Below, one piece after another: positions 10,232-21,839 of a stretch of DNA of 64,000 nucleotides. This DNA comes from Silurus meridionalis (lineage: Eukaryota; Chordata; Actinopteri; Siluriformes; Siluridae): NCBI RefSeq assembly GCF_014805685.1, contig NC_060885.1, positions 17,034,632 through 17,098,631 on the forward strand. Reading direction: 5' to 3'. How positions within the stretch are numbered: position 1 is the stretch's first letter; each line of letters starts with the position of its first letter. The notes beneath the pieces are model-generated. The model searched no databases. It saw nothing but the letters and a program-made list of their open reading frames with translations, and had not been told where the DNA came from. Both the position numbers and the translations under genes were made by a program.

Positions 10232-13200
10232 ATGGGCACTACTGCCAGCGCAGGATCCCAACCTGCATCAGTGACTTCTACACACCACATCGATCACCAA
10301 GCTGGTGACATCGCTGAAGACAATTGCTCCATGAACAGCAGCTCTTTGCCAGCGCTGAACATTCCCAACAGCAAGGCCAAATCTATTATCACAAACAAGG
10401 TGGCCCCCGTTGTAATTACGTAAGCACATACTAAAATTGTTGTCCAATATTGTATTTAAATCGTGTGCTTTTATCAAACTGTCATACAATGACTTATATC
10501 CAGGCAGAGTAGATGAATTATATCCCATACCTAGTTCACTTCAAAGCAGTTGACTTGCAGACTAAAGGTGTATTTATTATGTATAATTTAAAAAATTGCA
10601 TTTTATGTAATTAATCCGAATGTTCTCCCATTGAAAACATAGAATGCTACATAGCTGAATTTTTTTTTTTTTAACTTACCACTGTTATTCATTTAACACG
10701 GCACCCATTGTCAGTAAACAAAATGTTTTCTGATATTCAATATTGATTTAAAAAATAAACAAAAAATATTTGAAGAGTTATGCAGGCTTAATGGCAAGTT
10801 AATCATGGACTCATTTTGCTGTTTAATTACTACTAGTTAATTACATAATTATAAGCATGCATATAATCATTAAAAATGTGCTAACACATCTCATCATATA
10901 TATATGCAAATGCAATATCAGTAGAGACACAAATATTACCATCAACCAGAGACTTATCTATTTTAAACAGGTATAACTGCCGGGAAGAGTTTCAAATTCA
11001 TGATAGTATCCACGCAGCAAACTACTCTGTGGGAAAAATATCTGATAAACTGCCTGAGCATTACCTAGTGCTGGTAAGTATGGCTTTATAAATCACATTT
11101 TCTAACATAAAAAAAAGGGTGGATATTTAGATTTTCTAGTGATATACTATAATGGTGAAATGTACAATCTTCAAATGTTAAAACACAGCTTGTTCTTGAA
11201 GGGTTCTTATTTACTGTCAAAAACTTTACATAAACACTTGCCATCAGATTGTACAATTTCTATTTCATCCCAGCACTGAAAGACATTATGAAAGGAAAGT
11301 CAGTACCTGTCAAGTCATGTCATTACAACCTACATGTCTCAAAAGCATTGTCATATTTTTAGTGAACATGAAATTTGAAATTAGATTTTTTTTTTATATG
11401 ATTGCTGTCATATTTCTCTTGATTTGTAATATTTCTAATGATTTATATCCGGAATTCCATGACCGGATTTAAAGACTGAAAGACAAAGAATTCTTATTGT
11501 TATAAGGGTTATTTGATGGGTCATGCTTTACCTGAAAACACAAGTAACTATCATGCTTGCAATATTTATATGCTTTTTATTGCCTAGGGGGAGTTTTTTA
11601 TGGTGCAGGATGTGAACAGTAGAGCAGATGTCTTAAACACTACAGGAAGCTACGGGGCCCCTAACTTCCGGAAAGTCAAGGAAAACTACCCTTTGTTTGG
11701 AATGGGCCAGGCCAGCCTGAATGGCTTTAAACAGGTCCTCCAGAAGCTAGAAAGTGAAGCATATGAGGTCAGTGATTCTTACGCAAGTTAAAAAAAACCC
11801 TATTCTTTCATTCATGTTCAGGACATGTGTGTTATATCATGTTCTCTACTGTTGAAGTTCAGACTTCAGATTCTGATTTCATAACAGACTATGAAATTAC
11901 TCAGAGGGAGAGACCAACAAGAGCAATTAAACCATACATATAAATGGATAAACACACCTTTTATTGTTTATTCTAATACACTTTTACTCCCACTATTGCT
12001 ACTCACCTGTATTATGAAGAATTTATCCACCTTTATATTTACATGTATATATACATAGGAAGTGATATTCATCTGTGTGCGAGAAGAGCCTGTTGTTTTC
12101 CTGCGTCTGGATAGAGACTTTATTCCATACACTCCCAGGAGAAAGGAGAACCTTCATGAGAATATACATAACCTGAGAAGTTTGGACCGAGCAGAGAAGC
12201 TGGAGCTCTCTATCAGAAAAGAGGCAGGTTATACACTAAACTGATTCATGTGTAAATGTAGCTCAAACTTCTTATATTAGATTTGATTCAACATATTTAT
12301 ATCACTCATTATACTGATTGTGCTTCTTGTTCTTTATTTACATTTTTATCAGTTGTGTGACTTTGCCAAACTCTCAGAGAACGTCTTCTATGTTTATAAT
12401 GAAATTGAAACCTTCAAAGATGAGCCGCAACATATAAAGATCATGTCTGAGGAGGACATACATGTAACCGAGGAGGTTTATAAAAGACCACAGTTTAGTT
12501 TGTCTTCTTACAGGTAATAATTTAGTTTCTGGACTATTTGTTTTACTTTAAATCACATGAATTAAATCGATGTGCACAATACATTTTTTTTGCAGATATT
12601 ATAGACTTCCGCTTCCTATGGAGGGGGCACCAATGGAGGAGGATTTTGATGCCTTTGTAAATGTGCTTAGGGTAAGAACACATCTCCTGATAATTTACGC
12701 ATGTATTTGTTTTCAGCTATTTCCAACCTCCTAAAAATGCAAGCAAAAAAAAAAAACTATCTACCCCATGTCGAGTGAAATTAAAAAATGAATAAAATGT
12801 AATCATTAATAAAATTGTATGATCGATTGTATTGAATACCACCATGAGTGAAGTAGCACAAGACCATAAGCCAGTAATGTTTTTTACTCCTTTAACCAGT
12901 CCATATTACAGTAATTCTGAGAAAATTAGACATAAATAGAATTACCTTTGCAAGTATAAAATGCACTGCTACTACAATGTCTAGGCTTTAGGTATATATC
13001 CAGGGAATGGAATAGTTTATAATTATTAACAGCGATATATACCACAAATTGCATTTATATTGTGTTAGCTATAGAAGTAATTTTCAGTATTTTTGGTTAA
13101 TGCTGTTTTGTTAGTGAATGTCACACACAAAAACTCTTAATACTGCACATATATGATGACATTCTTTGTTACACAGAAAAGCCCTAGTTTGTCAGTATTG

Positions 13201-16200
13201 CGGGATAGCTCCAGACCTTTACCTGCACTGCTGTTCAGCTGCCAGGTGGGAGTTGGACGAACCAACCTCGCCCTTATCCTTGGTGCACTAGTCTTCCACC
13301 ATCTACATGGGGCACCGTATGAAACCAGGTGAGGGTAATTCTAGCAATATATTTAAAGTTATCACTCTGTTCTACTCTGCTTTTTGCTGCAATTTAAATA
13401 TGGATTATCATATTGTATTATATTATTATTGATATATGTATATTTATATTAATCAATAATACAAAATTCCTTGTAACTATACATTTTACAAGTCAAGTTT
13501 AATTGTCTCTTTGCCTCTCATTGTCAAGGGAAGAGGATGCAAGGGAAGAAGTCAAGCAGCAGCCAGAGTTTCAAGTCATTGAGGATCTGATCAGTCGTCT
13601 CCCCAAAGGTCAACAAGTACTTGATGAGGTTATTTGTCCCAATTGCAAAAAAGCACCACACAGAATAAAACTGTAGTCTTTTTGCATGTAATGCATTCGC
13701 TGCAGTCTTAAAAATGTTTTCTATTTTTTCACTGTAAGGTCAATAGAGCTATTGAAATGTGCTCTGAAATGCACAACATAAAAGATGCAATATATGAAAA
13801 TAAAAGAAAAATGGAGGCAATTAGTGAAGATTATCAAATACAAGTGAGTATACCAACTGGTTTTATCAAATGTTTAACTGGTTTTATCGAATGTGTTTTA
13901 AAAGCAGCATGTGATGAATGCATGGTTTGAATCCATTTTATTTTTATAGGGAAGCAGTACAAAAGCCTATTTCTTGCAAAGGACCATCCAGAGTCTTGAG
14001 TCTTATTTCTACTTAATTGTTTTCAATGCATATCTTCATGATCAGGTACTGTCAAGTGTATTATTGTTAAGGAATGCCAAATCTGCACAGTGCTTCTTTA
14101 TCTTGCATTGCTTTTCTGTCTTTATCTCCTTCTTGTCTTTTTTTCTATACATTCTCAAATGTATATTTGTATTATTATAGTATCCTCAGATGTTTGCCCA
14201 GAGTTTCAGCCAGTGGCTGTGTGAGAATGCCTGGATCTACAGGCTGCTTGGCAGTATGAACCGTTCTGAGCTCTTAGCACCAGCCAGCCTTGTTACTGAT
14301 GGCACCAGGATACTGGTAAGACTCATACAAATATTATTTCTAAAATTATATATATAAAATCCCAACAGTGTTTTTTTCTACTCATTCAATATAGAATATT
14401 TAAATCGAGTTCTATTGATATTTAAGGTAACATGGAATGCAAAGCTATTATCCAAAATCCACACATTTAACCCAGAAACACGATTTGTTAAGGATAATCA
14501 ATTTGTTCCAAAGGTGGCCAGTGATTATTTGTCACTAGATTTACTTGGTACAAGCAAGGAACTAAGAGTGGCCAACTTCAGACGAGTTCTTAAGACATCT
14601 GTGTATGGCATGGCCCAGCCAAGCTCTGAGGTAAAGCATTGGTTGTTGCATTTATTGGTTTAGTGCTGTTGTGATTCTATGTTATGTGAAAATCTGAAAA
14701 CAAAACTAAATCCTGTTTCAGGCTGTTTCTATTGTGTTATCTTACCTTACGGACGAGCGAAGAAAACATTCCAGCATTGTATGGGTGAATCTGCAAGAGG
14801 AACTGATTCTGGAAGGTAATGGGCAGATGTTCACCACTCGAGAATCAGGCTGTCTGGAGCAGCCAATCCATATGTATGTGCAGAACCCACAACAAAATGA
14901 GGTACTTCAAGTTCTTGGTGTCTATATTTGGTGTCACCTCTTCAACACTGCATGTTATTCATTGTTTATAACTATTGATTGTCATGTTCTCGAAAATAAT
15001 TCACTGTATACAATTGATGTCTCCCAGCTAATTAAGCTGTGTTTCTCATGCAAACAGTTTTAGGAGAGCTATAGTCAAATCCATTCGCGGGCCGTGCATT
15101 TGGTACCTGGGCCTTCAGTGGGGATTTACCCGACTTAATTCACATCTTAATACCACCAATATCACGTCGCAATTATAAAAACCATCAATACTATACAAAA
15201 TGCAATATAACAACATGTGGCATTACAGAGAGAGAGTGTGAATACCATTTTACTAAAGCAAGAAACACAGTTAACTCCAAACCTCTACACTACAACCACA
15301 ACTGTGCACCTACACATTCTGGAGAAGTTCAGAATCAATATTTGTCTAATAACATGACAAAAACATTAAAATGTAAATAAAATACAACCTACTCACCAGA
15401 GATACTCATAATTTGCACCGCTCCTCAGGGGCTGTAAGCCAGTGATACCGCTCAGATTCACTGGTCTGGATGTGGAGAACAAACCCTTTACCGGCCTGAG
15501 AGAAGCTAGCTAGCTTCGGAGTTAGCTGACCTCTCCTCATGATGTTTAGCTTTTTTGAAAATGGATTTTAAAGAATGTCCCAAATCAATGTCTCTTCCTC
15601 CGTAGGCATAAAAAAGTTTAATTCAGATGTATTAATGTGTGCAGAGCGCTACAGACGTGTTTTGCCAGTCGAACTTGGCGGTAACAGTTTCCCTCTGACC
15701 AACTAATCACAGGACATAAAAATTCTGACGCTGTTCTGGGCCAGCTAGCTGGCCCTGTGAGGCGAATATGAAATCTGATTGGTTAAAGAAACAGACTTAT
15801 TTCTTATAGAGACTAAGGTAAAAAGGCCTGCAGAACAGACTTTGCAGGCCCTGGGCAGATTAGATTGACATGGCAGCACATAGAGGCTGCAATCTGATTG
15901 GACAAAAAATCCAACATTCACATACACATACTGGAAGCAGTGCAGCCAAGAGAAACACTACGAAATGAAGAAAATAAACTGTTGGGAATAAATGTATACA
16001 ATTTCAGGAAACAAATATTAGAATTGTAAATGTAGGTCAGTGCTTCTGATAGTGTTTAGGCCAGCAGAGAAGGCTTTGCTGGAACTGACCGCCCACCACT
16101 GGTCAAATCTCACATTGATTTTAAAGACCGAAATTGATATATGAACCATATTCATCAAAAATAATTTGTTTCCCAGACTTTGGAGCTGGCACTAAAGGAA

Positions 16201-19200
16201 GAAATTCTCAGGTCTGAGAAGTGGCTTGAGGTAGTTCTTGTACAGGAGAAGCAGATGAGAATGCTGAAAAGCTGTCATACTGTCCAAGAAGTCTTTGCCA
16301 ATCAAAAGAGCACTTATCCAGGCCTCACATATCGACGAATCCCTCTTAATGACTATTGTGCTCCAAAGGAAGAGGTAATATTGCGGATTTCTCTGAGTAA
16401 AGTTCCCTGTAAACAGTCAAGAACTGTAAAAACAATGTCATAAATGGTATCAACTGTTACTGCTACTCCTCAGTTTTTTGATCAGCTGTTAGAGGCTATG
16501 AAGTGCAGTCTTGGTGAGGACCCAAGTTCAGCTTTTATCTTCAACTGCAGTGATGGGAGAGACCGAACCACTACTGCCATGGTCATTGCCACACTTACTC
16601 TCTGGCACTTTAATGTAGGTCATGCTGTCTACAGTCACATGCTTACTGAAATGCATCATGAATGATCATTGTTAAAAAGCAATCTCACACTGATCAACGA
16701 TATAACATCATAAAAATGATTTCCTTAGGGATTTCCTGATTGTATGGATGAAGAACTTGTAAGTGTTCCAGATGCAAAGTACACAAAAGGAGAGTTTGAG
16801 GTACAATGTTTTATTTGCTATGATTAATGAACCACTTTCAAACATGTTCCAGTATGTTTAGAGGGTTAAGGCAAAATAATCAATCAAGCAACCAAGAAGC
16901 AAACAAGTAAACAGGCAGATGTGCTGGACAATTTTTTTAAATGTTTGTACTGTATGTTTTACATGTTCAGGTGGTAATGCATGTGGTCAGACTGCTACCC
17001 GATGGTCACCGTATGAAACGAGAAGTGGACATGGCCCTAGATGTCGTCAGTGAGACAATGACCCCTATGCATTACCACTTACGGGAGATCATTATATGCT
17101 CATATAAACAGGTGACTTTTTGTGCATGCTCTGTTTATACATGTGCGGCTTAAACATCTAAGCAACTACCTGATTGATTACATACTTATTGATGTTTGGC
17201 ATTACTTTCATATACACTCCTGGGTAAAAAGATATTACGTTTTTCATGGTCATAAAAGAAAACCATTCTTCAGGAAATTAGCAAGAATCAAACAAATATC
17301 TCTCCCTGTTCTAGCAATCCTGGTTCCATTTATCAGCTTGTTATCAGGCCCTTGCTGGGCTGCATCAAGTTATGTGTTAAAACATTTTTGTGTTAATTTT
17401 ACATTAAACATTTTAATCTTCATGATGATTATCTATTATTATTATGGATGTGGTGAGGGAAGACATGCAGGTAGTTGGGGTGAAAAAGACAGGGGTATGG
17501 AGACGGATGATCTGCTGTGGCGACCCCTAAAGAGAGAAGCCAAAAGAAGAAGAAGAAGATATATATATATATAGTAAACAAGCGAATGGTAGCATAAGAA
17601 ATCTCAGACATGCATTTGTTTTATTATTGCTAATTTTCTTTTCTTCTTTTTTTTAAAGAAAAGAAAAATAACAAATTACAATTTGCCATTTTGGGTTTGG
17701 CCAATTTTTTGGCTCAGCTGTGAAATCAATGGAAACTCAATTTTTGTAGAGGTACAAAAGATAATGACCCATCCAGAATTTCTGGAACCAGAGAAATGTG
17801 TGTGTTGGCAAGGCAAGCCAGAGTTCCAATATTCAATAGAAAGTAAGGTACATTTCATCAGATTATATGGTCAAGCATCCTACAAAGAAATGTGTTGAAA
17901 AGTTATCAGCATCCAGGATCTACATGGTCCATGTTCAGATCAGATTTGAGGATAAGGCAAAGCAAGGCGTAAGAAATAAAAGAGTAAAACAAAAAACTTT
18001 TATAATAATAATCCCCATACGTGAAATCAATTCAAAAAATAATAAACAAACTAAGGCAAACAAAAATAACTGAATATTTGAAAGGAATTTCATTGTCGTA
18101 GGAAAATGGGTTTACGGTATTAACTACCGTAATCTGAGGTGACCATCTTTATCTCTCTTGAGCTCAGAATTCCCCCTGGTGACGACAGTAGGTATGACAA
18201 GGATGTAGGAAAATGAATTTAGAGAAATATAAAGCTATAACATTAAACTGCTCAACAACAAATCCCAACACATAAAGCAGGTAACCAGTGCAAATCAGAC
18301 CTCATTTAGCATGGAAAAAAAAATATGGTTATATTTAAAACACACTTATTTATTGAAGTTGCAGTTAAAGTTAATAAAACAATGTTGAGCCTGTTGCTAT
18401 CATTCAACTAAAATGTACTTTATTGCAACAAATACTTTTAATACATTTTCCTCCCCACTGTTTGTTATTTCTTATATTTCAGCATGTGTTAAGGTATTCA
18501 TCTTCATTCGTGTGGTGAAGTCTTCCTGTACCCTTAGCAGAGAAACAGCCTCGAAACAGAATGTTTCCTCTTTCATGTTTGACAGTGGGGATGGTGTTCT
18601 TGGGGTTATATTCATCATTTCTCTGCCTCCAAACATGACGAGTCGAGTTGATGCCAAAGAGCTAAATTTTGGTCTCATCTGACCACATCACATGCTCCCA
18701 AGCCTATTCTGAAACATTCAGGTGTTCACTGGCAAACTTCAGACGGGCCTGTTCATGTGCATTTTTGAGCAGAGGGACCTTGGTGTGTTACCAATGGCTT
18801 TCTTGGTGATTGTGGTCTCAACTCCCTTGAGATCATTAACAAGCTCCTCCTGTCTAATTCTGGGCTGATCCCTCACCTTTCTCAGAATCATCTTTACCCC
18901 ATGATGTGAGATTTTGCATGAAGCTCCAGAGCAAGGGCGATTGATTTATCTTGTGTTTCTTCCATTTTCGAAATATTGCACCAACAGTGGTCTCTTTCTT
19001 ACCAAGCTTTTTGCTGATGGTCTTGTAGCCCATTCCAGCCTTGTGCAGGTCTACAATCTCGTCCCTGATGTGCTTTAACAGCTCTCTGGTCTTGCCCATG
19101 GTGGTGGAGGGGTTTGAATGGAAGAAGTTGATTCTGTGACTTGTGTCTTTTATACACAACACGAGTTGATATCAGGAGAACCTTCTCAAAGGGACACGAA

Positions 19201-20504
19201 TAATTTGGGTGTGTGGGGGTCAGAATTCTTGCTGGTTGGTACAGGATTAAATACTTATTTCACTCGATAAATTCAAATTAATTTAGAACCATTCTTGAAA
19301 GTTTTTTTAATGGACTTTTTTATGATCTGTGTCTCTCTGTTAAAATAAACCTATCATAAAGATTCTAGACTTGGTAAGGGGGTTAGGGCTAGGCTCAGAG
19401 AACAGAGACAAGGTCCTTATTATCCTGCTACCAGTTCTATATATTTTTTTATAACAAGTAGTAAATATTTGGGTGTTTCTTCTTTCTTCTCAGATAAAAA
19501 CAGCAAAATCAGATGCTGAATTGCAGCACTTACGCCTGAGAAGCCTGCAGTACCTTGAGCGCTATATTTACCTCATCCTATTTAACAGCTACCTTCACCT
19601 GGGGAAGAAAGACTCCTGGAGACGGCCGTTCAGCCTGTGGATGCACCAGGTGATAGCTTTAATATATTTTTATAGCTTTAATAGAATTTTTATGGTAGGT
19701 TTATTTTAACACAGAGAGAAAGAATATAAAAAAAATCCAGAAAATATACTTTAAAGAAAGGTTATTTTTATTTTTGACCCTAACATCCTTTGACAGCTCT
19801 CTGGTCTTGCTCATGGTGGTGGAGAGGTTTGAATAGAAGTGTTTGATTCTGTGACGGGTGTCTTTTATACACATCACAAGTTGATATCAGGAGAACTTTC
19901 CTAAAGGAACAGGACTAATTTGTGTGTGTGGGGTCAGAATTATTTCTGGTTGGTACGGAATCAATACTTATTTCACTTGATCAAATACAAATAAATTTTT
20001 ATGTTGTTTTTTTTTATATTCTATCTCTCTCTGTTGGAATAAACCTACCATAAAATTTCTAGACTGTTAGTTTGTATGTAAGGGGGTAAACTTACATAAT
20101 CAGCAGATTATCAAATAATTTTTTTCCACCATAGTAAGTAGACAACCATCTAATGGTTAATAACTTCTTAAAACATAAAACGTGAAAAACTTATATATAA
20201 TACCATTATTTTAATTTATATATTACATTATATTATATTATATTGTTATAGAAACATTTTAGCTGCAATAATTCAGGAAGCAGCTACACAGTTTTGCAGC
20301 TTAAAATATGAATTAATAGTTGAACAGAAGTATCATGTCTCCTCTCTTTGTCAGGTGGCAGCACGAGCTGGTATTTATGAAATCCTCAATCAACTGGGCT
20401 TTCCTGAATTTGAGGCACCTGAGGGTTGGCCATTGTCCAGACTACGCTACCGCTGGAGACAATGTAGTGCTTCTTCACTGCCCATCAGAGGAGAACTCAT
20501 CTAA
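10232..20504 (+). CDS. pald1: Paladin (phosphatase domain-containing protein 1)
   Basis: Encodes 900 residues (human 856) of the cytosolic, N-myristoylable paladin family, phosphatase-like regulators of endothelial signalling. Exons: 10219-10419 (ATG 10232), 10971-11073, 11588-11767, 12059-12223, 12353-12513, 12596-12671, 13177-13328, 13529-13628, 13739-13843, 13950-14045, 14181-14315, 14427-14630, 14722-14901, 16177-16374, 16474-16614, 16729-16800, 16971-17111, 19494-19649, 20355-20504. Phases agree and the sum is 2703 nt. The protein begins MGTTAS, a typical myristoylation start. It carries two Cys-X5-Arg loops, CQVGVGR in exon 7 and CSDGRDR in exon 15, and family landmarks [46 protein letters not shown] and [10 protein letters not shown]. 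All introns are GT-AG except intron 4, which reads as GC-AG. Introns 13, 17 and 18 contain transposons. The catalytic status of this family is doubtful. Identity is very secure. Confidence 0.96.
12224..12352 (+). other. GC-AG intron 4 of pald1
   Basis: The exon ends GAG and the intron starts GCAGGT. It ends TTTTTATCAG before TTGTGTGAC. Only this junction joins IRKE to [10 protein letters not shown], matching the family's IRKE-[IL]-x-DFAQLSEN. Using the nearby GT at 12228 adds four bases and brings a stop within three codons. Confidence 0.75.
15082..16101. mobile_element. Non-autonomous hAT-like element in pald1 intron 13
   Basis: A perfect 8-bp direct repeat GTCAAATC flanks the element (15074-15081 and 16102-16109). 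The left end reads CATTCGCGGGCCGTGCATTT. The reverse complement of the right end starts CAGTGGTGGGCGGTC. An 8-bp target duplication with short imperfect inverted ends of CAGTGG type is characteristic of the hAT superfamily. The 1020-bp interior has no transposase frame, so it would depend on an autonomous copy elsewhere. Confidence 0.75.
17440..17572 (+). mobile_element. 5'-truncated RTE-like LINE 3' end in pald1 intron 17
   Basis: The segment from 'gatgtggtgagggaagacatgcagg' to 'gatctgctgtggcgacccctaa', followed by (GAA)n, closely matches the reverse complement of 59275-59400, the 3' end of the large LINE on the - strand. Only about 130 bp of the 3' end remain, as expected of target-primed reverse transcription that stopped early. 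The tail runs into (TA)n. Confidence 0.85.
18489..19375 (-). mobile_element. Degenerate Tc1/mariner element in pald1 intron 17
   Basis: On the - strand the frame at 18854-19162 starts near [20 protein letters not shown] and continues with [20 protein letters not shown], the helix-turn-helix DNA-binding domain of a Tc1-like transposase. Downstream, 18500-18850 holds frame-broken remains of the catalytic region. The right inverted-end region, with 'tctctctgttaaaataaacctatcataaa', is present at about 19330-19375. The left end is not recognisable. The element is inactive. Confidence 0.85.
19682..20135 (-). mobile_element. Deleted Tc1 copy in pald1 intron 18
   Basis: The left part contains 'tttttatggtaggtttattttaacacagagagaaagaat'. 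The right part has its inverted counterpart 'tctctctctgttggaataaacctaccataaaa', ending 'aataatttttttccaccata'. Between them only the transposase-start region (19790-19870) survives, so most of the gene is deleted. It begins about 32 bp after exon 18. It is the same family as the copies at 18489 and 23274. Confidence 0.8.
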
Positions 20505-20660
20505 CCGAATGATTGACGGGATTAAGATTAGGCTGTTTAAATATTCAGGACACTATTATGGGCTTTATCAGTAATGCCAGCACCACCAAGCTATCACTTG
20601 ACCAAGGCTTTTCTCCACCTAACTGCCTTGCTCAATTCGGATGAAAGTATTTTTGAAATG

Positions 20661-20666
20661 AATAAA
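20661..20666 (+). terminator. Polyadenylation signal of pald1
   Basis: A consensus AATAAA lies 157 bp after the pald1 stop codon and is the first in the downstream sequence. It would give a short 3' UTR. Confidence 0.6.
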
Positions 20667-20869
20667 TGTAAACAATGATTCACAACTCTGATTATTTCTA
20701 AATGTATGCAACTGAATTAAAATTCTGGGTTTGTGTCAATTCTCGTGTGGTGTCAAATTCTGCTTAAAGACTTTAACCCCTTTTCTAAACTAAGCCAAAC
20801 AGGTTAATTTGCACATCCTGGCAAACCTGGAGATGAATGATTTACAACAGCAGATTACAAGGTTCCACT

Positions 20870-21252
20870 TTTGTCAAAAAGAGAAATCTGAAGCTAGAAT
20901 GGGCACAGCTTCACCAATACTGGACAGTTGAAAATTAGAAAAGAACAAGGTGGTTTTTCCAAACTTCAGCTGTCCATTTTTTCAGACTGTTATATGTAAA
21001 CATTTGTGTGTGAAAATCCCAGGAGAACAGCAGTTTCTGAAATACTCTATGCAGCCTGTCTTGCACTAATGTCCATGATATAGTCAAAACCTCTATGATC
21101 GCATTTTTCCTGATTCTGATGTGAACATTATCTGAAGCGCTTGACCTGCATCTACATCGCTTTATGTGTTGCACTGTGTCATTAGAATTGAATGTTTGGA
21201 TCTGTATGCAAATGAGCACATGTACAAGTGTTTCTATTAAGTGGCCAGGGAA
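20870..21252. mobile_element. Tc1-like transposon fragment between pald1 and the mttp-like gene
   Basis: The segment includes 'aacagcagtttctgaaatactc', 'gatgtgaacattatctgaagcgcttgacctgcatctac' and 'gtgtttctattaagtggcca'. These follow one another in the 3' part of a common non-autonomous fish DNA transposon. No transposase frame is present and the other end is not identifiable. Confidence 0.55.
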
Positions 21253-21705
21253 TATACAGTATATATTTTCAAAATATACTGTATGCAGGGTTTTCTGTGA
21301 ATGACTTGTTACACTATTTTAAGAACCTGCCAACACCAATTATAAGTATTCTTCATATTGTGTGTTTATTATGGTGTTTACTGGGTTTCTCAGGCTTATT
21401 GACTGAATCAAGATATTGAGGTAGAGGAATTCTTTTTAACAGGACTTCTGAAATGTTAATTTTTTTTTATCTGTAAATTAAAAAAAAATGTAAATGGTAA
21501 TATTTTATGAACAAGAGTACACTCATTTTTTTATTTTACATAATTAAAGTATAAATCTCATAAATTTTGCTTTACTGTAGTAAACAATTAATAAAGTTTG
21601 ACCCACCTGTAAGAGTTACAGCATTGTATAGCAAAAAGTAAAGTTTATTGGTTCTAGAATTCAAGAATTTGTTTTTCTCGCTTGTCTAAATTGTACAGGG
21701 TGTCA

Positions 21706-21711
21706 TTTATT
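21706..21711 (-). terminator. Candidate polyadenylation signal of the mttp-like gene
   Basis: AATAAA on the - strand lies about 130 bp past the stop codon. Another occurs at 21644-21649. Either would end the transcript before the convergent pald1 3' end. Confidence 0.45.
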
Positions 21712-21839
21712 ATAACACTAGAATTCACCTAGAATGTCCCCTTAGTCACTTGTGTATGTCCATCTGTCATACTCAAAGAATTAGAAACTCAGTGCTCTTT
21801 ATAAGCAGATAATCATAAAGACAAGTTTGTATGATATTT

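Noticed and set aside
12224..12244. Using GT at 12228 as donor, or reading exon 4 to the stop at 12242
   Set aside because: Both truncate or frameshift a family-conserved region. Joining at GC 12224 restores the expected protein exactly.
17122..17574. 150-residue frame in pald1 intron 17
   Set aside because: It starts in the intron after the exon 17 donor and runs through the RTE 3' fragment and its GAA tail.
18112..18132. 8-bp hairpin TTACGGTA/TACCGTAA in pald1 intron 17
   Set aside because: Short, in AT-rich intron sequence, with no accompanying feature. Expected by chance at this scale.
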